A DNA stretch of 17,949 nucleotides from CAZSRL01 sp964609615 (lineage in GTDB: Bacteria > Bacillota_I > Bacilli_A > RF39 > UBA660), in contig CAZSRL010000015.1 in the NCBI GenBank assembly GCA_964609615.1, positions 1-17,949 of the forward strand, written 5' to 3'. Numbering within the stretch: position 1 is the stretch's first letter; the number at the start of each line of letters is the position of its first letter. A program made the position numbers and the translations under genes. This document shows positions 1 to 5,776 of the stretch, in pieces. Under the pieces are notes generated by a model that was given only the letters and a program-made list of their open reading frames with translations, was not told the origin of the DNA and searched no databases.

Positions 1-434
1 TCATTTACAATTCTTTCTACTTCTAAACCAGCTATTTTACCTGCATTTTTAGTTGCTTGACGTTCTGAGTCATTAAAATATGCTGGTACAGTAATAACTG
101 CTTTAGTAACTTTATCTCCTAAATAAGCTTCTGCATCAGATTTTAATTTTGCTAAAATTTTAGCACTTATTTCTTCTGGTGTATATTCCTTTCCTTCTGC
201 TTTTACTTTTTTATTTGTTCCCATCAATCTTTTAATTGATGAAATTACATCTGTTGAAGTTTGAGCTTCACGTTTAGCAACATCTCCTACTCTTACTTCT
301 CCATTTTTAAAACTAACTACTGAAGGAGTTGTTCTATTACCTTCAGCATTTGGGATTACTTTTGCTTCCCCACCTTCAAGTACTGAAACACAAGAGTTTG
401 TAGTACCAAGGTCTATTCCTATTATTTTACTCAT
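1..434 (-). CDS. dnaK: Chaperone DnaK (Hsp70), N-terminal part, runs off the window
   Basis: DnaK is the ATP-driven cytosolic Hsp70 chaperone that folds and rescues proteins with DnaJ and GrpE. About 144 N-terminal residues are present; the 3' end lies beyond position 1. The protein starts MSKIIGIDLGTTNSCVSV, the Hsp70 phosphate-1 loop, followed by the NRTTPS motif near residue 37, GDVAKREA near residue 50, and AVITVPAYFNDSERQATK near residue 113, all diagnostic of the Hsp70 ATPase lobe. The ATG at 434 is preceded by AAGGAAAGTG as ribosome binding site. The start overlaps the last 8 bases of the upstream nucleotidyltransferase remnant, so translation may be coupled to a gene that is now broken. 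It can be transcribed from the CIRCE-controlled hrcA promoter and possibly from the internal promoter at 1366-1394. Identity is certain. Confidence 0.97.
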   Translation of the reverse strand, partial: MSKIIGIDLGTTNSCVSVLEGGEAKVIPNAEGNRTTPSVVSFKNGEVRVGDVAKREAQTSTDVISSIKRLMGTNKKVKAEGKEYTPEEISAKILAKLKSDAEAYLGDKVTKAVITVPAYFNDSERQATKNAGKIAGLEVERIVN

Positions 435-981
435 TTTTTTCACTTTCCTTTTCTTTATTATATTTTTGCCATACTTCTTGTATAAAATAATCTACCTTAG
501 GTGTTAATCTTATACTTGGTATGTACTTTTCTACTATTTCATGTAGTTTATCTATGTTTTTTATATCAAGATATTTAATTAATGTTAATGAATCTTCTAA
601 ATCATGTGAATACAATTTTCTACCAGAGGTAAGTTTAAGAGCAAGTAAGCTTTCAGAATCAAAACATTTAACTACTAAATTTGAATATTTTTTAAAAACT
701 TCAGTTTTCATTTTATTTGTAAAAAACACTTTAGCACTATCATTTAACCAATCTTCTGGTAATTTATATTTTTCTCCAATATTAGAAATAATATTTCTAA
801 ACTCATTTTTAGGACTATATAATGCATCAATATCTTTTGTTATATCTCTTGCATCATACATTAAAATTAATGCACATCCTCCACAAATAATTATTTCTCC
901 ATTTTGATTTAATTGTTTTAACTCTTAATTTACTTCTTTTAAACAAATTAATATTTCTTTTTTTGTTATGTTTTCTTTCAT
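427..981 (-). pseudogene. DUF6036-like nucleotidyltransferase interrupted by an in-frame TAA
   Basis: Read from the ATG at 981, the frame gives 18 codons (MKENITKKEILICLKEVN), a TAA at 925-927, and then continues without interruption for 165 codons to the stop at 427. Right after the TAA comes IIICGGCALILMYDARDITK followed by DIDAL. This has the GG-x-AL...R-x-TxDID form of nucleotidyltransferase-fold proteins of the DUF6036/MNT/AbiEii-like kind, often the enzymatic half of toxin-antitoxin-like pairs. The first GG-motif residues lie upstream of the first internal ATG (861), so a product starting there would lack part of the nucleotide-binding site. The ATG at 981 overlaps the stop of the upstream gene as ATGA, which supports it as the original start. 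I read this as a nonsense-disrupted gene or a sequence error. The substrate is unknown and the family assignment is from motif memory. Confidence 0.72.
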
Positions 982-1307
982 ACTCTATCTATAGTATCTT
1001 TGTTGACAAAAATATTCCTCTTCATATATTCTTCTGGTGATTCACTAACAACCCATTTTTTGTATTCATCATTATTTAAATCATATTCATAATATGGTTT
1101 TTCTAAGAAGTACTTTTTATTATTAACCCATGAAGGTACTTCTAATCCATTATCATTTGCTAGTTTTTCAACCGCAGCTGCTATTAACGCATATTCTATA
1201 TCACTAAAAATACTTCCTAATGGTTCATCTTTTATTGCTTCTAAGCTTTTATGATATCTAAAATCCTCTAAAAAAGCTGACATTGCAAATTTAAAATCTT
1301 TATTCAT
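978..1307 (-). CDS. Small partner protein of the nucleotidyltransferase, start uncertain
   Basis: A 109-residue soluble protein when started at the ATG at 1307. It is rich in acidic and aromatic residues, has no membrane segment, and contains LEVPSWVNNKKYFLEKPYY and ends SPEEYMKRNIFVNKDTIDRV. Such small proteins with a PSWV...LEKP...RRNIFV pattern commonly sit directly before DUF6036-type nucleotidyltransferases, so it is probably the partner (antitoxin-like or accessory) of the next gene; I cannot name a function. Its stop overlaps the next start as ATGA. The start is odd: a strong AAAGGAGG at 1341-1348 lies some 33 bases above the ATG. The open frame continues upstream as ILTIRDVEN before that ATG, with ATA at 1332-1334 placed 6 bases after the Shine-Dalgarno site. 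The original start may therefore have been at 1334 and have mutated from ATG. Confidence 0.6.
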   Translation of the reverse strand: MNKDFKFAMSAFLEDFRYHKSLEAIKDEPLGSIFSDIEYALIAAAVEKLANDNGLEVPSWVNNKKYFLEKPYYEYDLNNDEYKKWVVSESPEEYMKRNIFVNKDTIDRV

Positions 1308-1358
1308 ATTTTCAACATCTCTAATTGTTAATATATTATACCTCCTTTAGTTTCTACG

Positions 1359-1394
1359 TTTACAAATTATAAACTATTTATTATATTTTGTAAA
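1359..1394 (-). promoter_or_regulatory. Promoter of the accessory module, with flanking inverted repeat
   Basis: On the minus strand TTTACA (1389-1394), a 17-base spacer and TATAAT (1366-1371) form a near-consensus sigma-A promoter directly after grpE. The -35 is embedded in TTTACAAA (1387-1394) and its exact reverse complement TTTGTAAA (1359-1366) abuts the -10, so the promoter is bracketed by an 8-bp inverted repeat that could be an autoregulator site. It would drive the two accessory genes and dnaK independently of CIRCE. Confidence 0.7.
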
Positions 1395-1402
1395 TACTAT
1401 TA

Positions 1403-1897
1403 TTATTTATTTACCTTAACCATAGCAGGTCTTATTACTTTATCTTTATAAATATAACCCTTTGTAAATACTTCAAGAACTACTCCACTAGGTTTATTAT
1501 TATCTTCTTCTGTAATAACTGCTTCTGCTACATGTGGATCAAATTCTTTACCTAAAACATCAATTTCTTCTACTCCTATATTATTAAGTATAGAAACCAT
1601 ATTAGCATAAATCATCTTAAATCCACTTAAGAAATTACTTACTTCATCTGTTAAATCATTATCATCTAGTTTAATAGCGCTTTCAAAATTATCAATTATA
1701 ATTAAAAGTTCTTTAATAAAACTTTCTCCCTCATATTTTAATAATTTACTTTGTTCTTCTAAAGTCCTATTTCTAAAATTAACAAACTCTGCTTGTAACC
1801 TTACAAACTTTTCATTAGTTGTTTGTAATTCAGTTGTAAGTTTTTCAACTTCTTTATTAACCTTCTTATTCTTTTTTTCTTTTACTAGTTCTTCCAT
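1403..1897 (-). CDS. grpE: Nucleotide exchange factor GrpE
   Basis: GrpE releases ADP from DnaK in the cytosol and acts as a thermosensor of the Hsp70 cycle. The 164-residue protein is a little shorter than the usual 180-200 because the acidic N-terminal tail is brief. Residues ~10-65 are a charged heptad-like helix that would form the dimer coiled coil. The C-terminal head carries the GrpE signature: EFDPHVAEAV near residue 120, then GYIYKDKVIRPAMVKV at the end. The start ATG at 1897 has AAAGGAG six bases upstream. It lies 11 bases after hrcA, clearly in one operon under the CIRCE promoter. Downstream, where dnaK is expected directly, a two-gene insertion intervenes. Confidence 0.96.
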   Translation of the reverse strand: MEELVKEKKNKKVNKEVEKLTTELQTTNEKFVRLQAEFVNFRNRTLEEQSKLLKYEGESFIKELLIIIDNFESAIKLDDNDLTDEVSNFLSGFKMIYANMVSILNNIGVEEIDVLGKEFDPHVAEAVITEEDNNKPSGVVLEVFTKGYIYKDKVIRPAMVKVNK

Positions 1898-1908
1898 TAT
1901 CTTCTCCT

Positions 1909-2907
1909 TTAATTATGTTTTTTTTCTATTTCTTCTTTAACATAATTTAACATTGCAAGTACTCTATTATACTCCATTCTTTTTGGACCTATAATAGCAA
2001 TAGTTCCTTCTTCAGTACCAGTATTATATTTAGCTTTAATAACAGTAGTATTTGGATCAAATTCACTTTCATTACCAATATATATTTTAACCTCATCTTC
2101 ACATTCTTCAATTTTACTCATGACATCTTCACTTTCAAATTTACTCATAATATTTTTAATATCATTAACTGTGTTAAATTCCGGTTGTTTTAATATATTA
2201 GTTTTTCCTTTAAAATGAACATTCTTATTATCAGCAAAGTCACTAAACGCTTCATAAAAAGCATTATAAACAACTTCATAATTTTTAATATAACTACCAA
2301 TAACAGGTTTAATTTCATATTCTAATTTTTCACCTATTTCATTTATTGGAGTTCCTATTAACATCTTATTGATAAACTCAGTTGTTTTCATTAACTCTTT
2401 ACTATCAACGTTTTCTTTAATAATAATATTTTTATTCTCAACGTGTCCCTTATTAGTAACAACTATTGCTACAAAATTATTATTATTAACAGGTATTAAC
2501 TCAACTTTCTCTAATAAATTTTCACTACTATTTTTACCAAGTACAACACTTGTATAGTTTGTTATATCACTTATTATTTCTAGACTCTTATTAATAGCAT
2601 CACTTAAAACAAGTTCATTGTTAGAAAATATAGTTTGTAATTTAAGCATATCTTCTCCACTTATTTTCTTTGCTTCCATTAAATGGTCTACATAATAACG
2701 ATATCCATCTTCTGAAGGTACCCTTCCAGATGAAATATGTGTTTTTTCTAAAAAACCATCAGATTCTAATGCATGCATTTCATTTCTTACAGTAGCACTA
2801 GAACATTTAAGTTTATTACAAATAGATTTACTAGGAACAGGTTGAGCTTTTTTAATATATTCTTCAACTATTACCTTAAGTATATCATTTTGTCTTGTAC
2901 TTAACAT
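1909..2907 (-). CDS. hrcA: Heat-shock repressor HrcA
   Basis: HrcA represses chaperone operons by binding CIRCE operators and is itself kept active by GroEL. The protein is 332 residues from the ATG at 2907, normal for the family. The N-terminal winged helix begins MLSTRQNDILKVIVEEYIKK, followed by SSATVRNEMHALESDGFLEK and SSGRVPSEDGYRYYVDHLM, all characteristic HrcA stretches. The remainder is the GAF-like and dimerisation part, ending with AIIGPKRMEYNRVLAMLNYV. I chose 2907 because AGAGGTG lies just upstream. A GTG at 2928 also keeps the frame open, but it falls inside the CIRCE operator and has no ribosome binding site. First gene of hrcA-grpE-...-dnaK, autoregulated through the operators at 2922-2948 and 2969-2995. 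Confidence 0.96.
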   Translation of the reverse strand: MLSTRQNDILKVIVEEYIKKAQPVPSKSICNKLKCSSATVRNEMHALESDGFLEKTHISSGRVPSEDGYRYYVDHLMEAKKISGEDMLKLQTIFSNNELVLSDAINKSLEIISDITNYTSVVLGKNSSENLLEKVELIPVNNNNFVAIVVTNKGHVENKNIIIKENVDSKELMKTTEFINKMLIGTPINEIGEKLEYEIKPVIGSYIKNYEVVYNAFYEAFSDFADNKNVHFKGKTNILKQPEFNTVNDIKNIMSKFESEDVMSKIEECEDEVKIYIGNESEFDPNTTVIKAKYNTGTEEGTIAIIGPKRMEYNRVLAMLNYVKEEIEKKHN

Positions 2908-2921
2908 ATATTCACCTCTAT

Positions 2922-2948
2922 CTAGCACTCAGTTTTTTCAAGTGCTAA
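2922..2948. promoter_or_regulatory. CIRCE operator, downstream copy
   Basis: CTAGCACTC, 9 bases, AAGTGCTAA: one mismatch in each arm to the CIRCE consensus TTAGCACTC-N9-GAGTGCTAA. It lies between the hrcA -10 box and start codon and would cover the transcription start, the usual repressing position for HrcA. Confidence 0.95.
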
Positions 2949-2952
2949 ATAT

Positions 2953-2981
2953 ATTATAATCATATGTTTTAGCAATGTCAA
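2953..2981 (-). promoter_or_regulatory. Consensus sigma-A promoter of the heat-shock operon
   Basis: On the minus strand TTGACA (2976-2981), exactly 17 bases, then TATAAT (2953-2958): a perfect vegetative promoter for hrcA-grpE-dnaK. Such a strong promoter fits control purely by repression. The -35 lies within the upstream CIRCE-like element and the start point falls in the downstream one. Confidence 0.95.
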
Positions 2982-2995
2982 TATGAAAGTGCTAA
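2969..2995. promoter_or_regulatory. Second, degenerate CIRCE-like operator over the -35 box
   Basis: TTAGCAATG, 9 bases, AAGTGCTAA. The left arm matches CIRCE at 7 of 9 positions, the right arm at 8 of 9, and the spacer has the correct length. Centre-to-centre distance to the first operator is 47 bp. The element covers the -35 hexamer, so HrcA bound here would block polymerase directly. Confidence 0.8.
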
Positions 2996-3012
2996 TTTTA
3001 CAAAACTTTCAC

Positions 3013-3038
3013 AAAAAAAAGAAACATTACCTGTTTCT
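3013..3038 (-). terminator. Terminator ending the TasA-like operon
   Basis: On the minus strand AGAAACA, loop GGTAA, TGTTTCT, then seven or more T. The stem begins in the last codons of the small 86-residue gene and its TAA stop forms part of the loop. It insulates the heat-shock promoter just downstream. Confidence 0.85.
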
Positions 3039-3287
3039 ATTATTTTTTTTGCTATCAAATATAAACGTATAACTAACTCCATCATCATAATAATTAACAT
3101 CAACGTTTTCTTCATACAACATATCATTTAATAACTCTGCTACTACAATTATATCTTCTTCTTTAGGAAATCCATCAAGATAACCTATATAAGTCGGATT
3201 AGAATTACTCTTATTTTCCCTATATCTTTTTAATAAACTAGACGCTTTTAAATAAAGCATCTTATCTTCTTCATATGTTTCTTCCAT
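3027..3287 (-). CDS. Small acidic protein of unknown function
   Basis: An 86-residue soluble protein I do not recognise. It begins MEETYEEDKMLYLKASSLLK, is acidic with a basic tail (KKNNRNR), and has no membrane segment, signal peptide or metal-binding pattern. The middle (GYLDGFPKEEDIIVVAELLN) and the end (VNYYDDGVSYTFIFD) suggest a compact alpha/beta fold. The ATG at 3287 has AGGAGG directly upstream at good spacing. It begins 13 bases after the stop of the TasA-like gene with no promoter between, so the two are cotranscribed. Transcription ends at a hairpin that overlaps its stop codon. The good ribosome site and operon position support it as a real gene. Confidence 0.75.
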   Translation of the reverse strand: MEETYEEDKMLYLKASSLLKRYRENKSNSNPTYIGYLDGFPKEEDIIVVAELLNDMLYEENVDVNYYDDGVSYTFIFDSKKNNRNR

Positions 3288-3300
3288 AAATACCTCCTAT

Positions 3301-4770
3301 TTAACACTCATATGGATTTGAACTTGTTCCAGGATTAGTTTCACTAGCTGTTGTACATTCAGTATCTGCTGAAAGCGAGATAACTGGGCGAACAGAAAAC
3401 GATTCACTAAATCCTTTATTCAAATAATTTAAATTATTTCCTATGTAACCATTTTGAACATTTGCTAACATATTTAAAAAAACTACATTATTATTTATAT
3501 TAAAAAATGAAGGGCTCATTGTAGCAACTATACCACCATCTGATTTATATAAATAAAATGATGTATTATTAGATGTTCCATTCGATTGATACCATATTCC
3601 ACCAGCAAATGCCACTTCATCAGCGGTTAATAGCCCAACTGAAAGATTATATAAATCATTTGTATATGGGCAAGAAAATATCGGAGCAGCAGTTGCAATA
3701 TTAATTAATCTAGATTTATTTCCAAAATTATAACCATCTCCACTTGAATCTTCCTCATAACTTAAATCATTACAATATTTTGAAACAATTACTTTGCTAT
3801 TGTTTTCTGTAGATATATTATTATCATACCAAGTATCTACTACAGGTTTAATTGTAGATGCGCTATATTCCCCATAAGAAATAGCTTCTTCAAGATTGTT
3901 AGCTGTATAATTAGTATTATAAGCAGATGTTCCAGTTTCTGTATCCAATATCATTCTTACGCTACCATCTCCATTTACTCTTATAATTCTCCATGTTTTA
4001 TTTGCAAATGAAACATAATTATTTGTTACAGCTCCTCTAAAATAATATGTTGGCCCTCCAGTTGCATCTATTCCACCTTTAATTAAACCTTCATTAGTAG
4101 TAGCAACTACTCTACCTGGTCCTGTTGTAGGATAATCAACAAGTGTATTATTATCGAAGATTTGTCTATTTAATGAGCTTTTATTTCTTGGATAGTAGTT
4201 TGCTCTTACTTGTATTTTTTTTGAAAATACTGTATTAACGGCTTCGTTTGATACATCATCTTTTAACCAAAATCTTATATGATATTCAACTGATTCTCCT
4301 GGTAATAATTCAAATGTTTTTAGTGTTCCGTTTAAATCACTTACTGAACCAATATTGTTTTTATTTAAAGAATATCTCATATCAGCATCTGGTGTCTTTG
4401 TTCTTGATATTGATTCTATATAACTTGTATCATCACTTATTAATACTTCACATGATGCGGATAATCCTCCTGTATTTTTTATTGTTATTGAATAAGGATC
4501 TGTATTATTTCCAAGTTCATCTGATAGAGGTTCTTCATTTTCTCTTGTTATTTGATTTGTTCCTTCTGTATAAGTTATTTCTAAATCTTTTACTGTTATT
4601 GTATCTGATGTTGTTTCTTTCACATCAAAAAACAAGGCATAACTTGTTGTTACTATACCCATTATTAAAAGAACTATTACTGTTAAAGAGAGTATCATTT
4701 TTTTACGCATAAAATTATTAAAGTTATCTGCGGTTTCTCTTTTTATTTTAAATTTTTGAATAAATTTCAT
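3301..4770 (-). CDS. TasA/camelysin-like surface protein with a C-terminal lectin-like domain
   Basis: A 489-residue exported protein. Residues 1-24 are basic, 25-46 hydrophobic (MILSLTVIVLLIMGIVTTSY), then ALFFDVKETTSDTITVKDLE, the pattern of SipW-processed TasA/camelysin proteins, in which the Tyr/Phe-rich segment after the cleavage region opens the beta-rich matrix domain (to ~residue 195). Residues ~228-276 read EGLIKGG...TYYFRGAVTNN...TWRIIRVNGDGSVRMILD. They begin a domain continuing to residue ~470 that ends SFSVRPVISLSAD, resembling DUF6273/FGE or C-type-lectin-like folds. The same domain recurs in the broken gene at 10522-12453. The C-terminus NPGTSSNPYEC carries no sortase motif. 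The ATG at 4770 is preceded by AGGTG. It has its own promoter and is followed by the 86-residue gene. Function is probably matrix or adhesion; the ligand is unknown. Confidence 0.75.
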   Translation of the reverse strand: MKFIQKFKIKRETADNFNNFMRKKMILSLTVIVLLIMGIVTTSYALFFDVKETTSDTITVKDLEITYTEGTNQITRENEEPLSDELGNNTDPYSITIKNTGGLSASCEVLISDDTSYIESISRTKTPDADMRYSLNKNNIGSVSDLNGTLKTFELLPGESVEYHIRFWLKDDVSNEAVNTVFSKKIQVRANYYPRNKSSLNRQIFDNNTLVDYPTTGPGRVVATTNEGLIKGGIDATGGPTYYFRGAVTNNYVSFANKTWRIIRVNGDGSVRMILDTETGTSAYNTNYTANNLEEAISYGEYSASTIKPVVDTWYDNNISTENNSKVIVSKYCNDLSYEEDSSGDGYNFGNKSRLINIATAAPIFSCPYTNDLYNLSVGLLTADEVAFAGGIWYQSNGTSNNTSFYLYKSDGGIVATMSPSFFNINNNVVFLNMLANVQNGYIGNNLNYLNKGFSESFSVRPVISLSADTECTTASETNPGTSSNPYEC

Positions 4771-4793
4771 AGTCTTTCACCTATCATAATTAC

Positions 4794-4822
4794 ATTTTAC
4801 TATATTTTTTTTAATTTAACAA
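4794..4822 (-). promoter_or_regulatory. Promoter of the TasA-like operon
   Basis: Minus strand TTGTTA (4817-4822), 17 bases, TAAAAT (4794-4799), about 24 bases above the start codon at 4770. The -35 sits immediately after the terminator of the preceding operon. Confidence 0.65.
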
Positions 4823-4824
4823 TA

Positions 4825-4866
4825 AAAGAAGTGAAATCAATAAATAATTATTGATTTCACTTCTTT
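4825..4866 (-). terminator. Long perfect hairpin ending the uvrC/RnfC-like unit
   Basis: Arms 4827-4843 and 4848-4864 pair perfectly (17 bp, extendable by A-T pairs to 19) around the 4-base loop ATAA. On the minus strand it is followed by CTTTTATTGTT, a moderate T-tract. The last nine codons and the TGA stop of the RnfC-like gene lie inside the structure. Confidence 0.75.
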
Positions 4867-5724
4867 AGTTACAACTGCATTATTAATATTTACTTCTTTA
4901 ATAACTTCTTGTTTTAACTCTACTTTGTTTGAAGTTATTTTTAAGTACTCTAATAGTTCTTTTACACTTGTATTGATTTTTACGTTAACGTTTATTATTT
5001 TTTTGTTATGTACTACACTAATAACTTTAGAGTTTATTATTTTATTCTTTTTAAGTACATGATAAATTTCATATAATTTGTCTAGTGTAAGTACAACTGT
5101 ATTTTGTTCTTTTTTAAATATTTTTGTTTTTAATGTATCATTACTATATTGTTTATTAACTGTAGTAAATTTTATATTAGGATATGTTCCTATATAATCT
5201 GTTATTATAGATATTGAATTAGAATCACTATTATTAGCAACCATAACGGAAGATGATATATTTAATATTTCACTTAAAGCATCAATTACTTCTAATAACT
5301 CATCTATATTATTAACCAATGTATAATAATCACTATTATCAATATTTTTTAAATATTCAACAACAATAATTAAATTATTTATTTTATTAAAATAATTAAG
5401 AGAATAATTATCTAATTTCTCTAATAATTCTTCTTTTTTATAAGTATGTATATTTCTTTTCATACCAACTAATTTTTTTCTTTTTTCTCTAAAATCATTT
5501 TCTATAACAATAGAATTCATATTACCTTCTACTGTTTGTATAGTTTGTAAATTTATTATTTTTCCACTACAAGTAGAATAAATATTATTATTATTTTTTA
5601 GTTTGCCTAATATTTGATTATTATATATATATGAATTTAATTTAATGTTTAAAAGAGCTCTATCGTTAAATGGAACATATACATAATCAGGTTTTAGAAA
5701 TTCAAAATATTTTTTTTCACTCAT
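4837..5724 (-). CDS. Degenerate RnfC-like protein lacking FMN and iron-sulfur motifs
   Basis: A 295-residue soluble protein whose order of segments follows RnfC/NqrA-type electron-transfer subunits. Residues ~10-80 resemble the barrel-sandwich domain (YVYVPFNDRALLNIKL, STCSGKIINL, SIVIEND). Residues ~118-200 match the RnfC Rossmann-like part (LIIVVEYLKNIDNSDYYTLV, EVIDALSEIL, then NIKFTTVNKQYSND where RnfC has its KYPxGxEKQL segment). Residues ~215-270 match the SLBB region (LDKLYEIYHVLKKNKIINSK). It lacks the glycine-rich GLGGAGFPT FMN loop and the ferredoxin cysteines; there is one Cys in all. It is therefore unlikely to be an electron carrier, and no other rnf genes are near. The ATG at 5724 has AAGGAAG upstream. 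It follows uvrC by 52 bases. The homology is a by-eye judgement. Confidence 0.6.
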   Translation of the reverse strand: MSEKKYFEFLKPDYVYVPFNDRALLNIKLNSYIYNNQILGKLKNNNNIYSTCSGKIINLQTIQTVEGNMNSIVIENDFREKRKKLVGMKRNIHTYKKEELLEKLDNYSLNYFNKINNLIIVVEYLKNIDNSDYYTLVNNIDELLEVIDALSEILNISSSVMVANNSDSNSISIITDYIGTYPNIKFTTVNKQYSNDTLKTKIFKKEQNTVVLTLDKLYEIYHVLKKNKIINSKVISVVHNKKIINVNVKINTSVKELLEYLKITSNKVELKQEVIKEVNINNAVVTKEVKSIIIY

Positions 5725-5744
5725 AATTTACTTCCTTATAAAAT

Positions 5745-5773
5745 ATTATAAAATAATTTAATTAAAATATAAA
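5745..5773 (-). promoter_or_regulatory. Possible promoter of the RnfC-like gene
   Basis: Minus strand TTTATA (5768-5773), 17 bases, TATAAT (5745-5750) in the 52-base gap after uvrC. The -35 has four of six consensus bases; in such AT-rich DNA this could be chance. Confidence 0.4.
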
Positions 5774-5776
5774 GTA

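Noticed and set aside
2908..2928. Longer HrcA from a GTG at 2928
   Set aside because: The GTG lies within the CIRCE operator and lacks a ribosome site, while the ATG at 2907 has AGAGGTG and fits the family N-terminus.
4248..4712. 154-codon plus-strand open frame inside the TasA-like gene
   Set aside because: Its product is a low-complexity Leu/Tyr/Ile string lying antisense to a well-supported gene with promoter and ribosome site.
978..4839. Mycoplasma code with TGA as tryptophan
   Set aside because: TGA ends the 109-residue partner gene and the RnfC-like gene at sensible points, and tryptophan is encoded by TGG.
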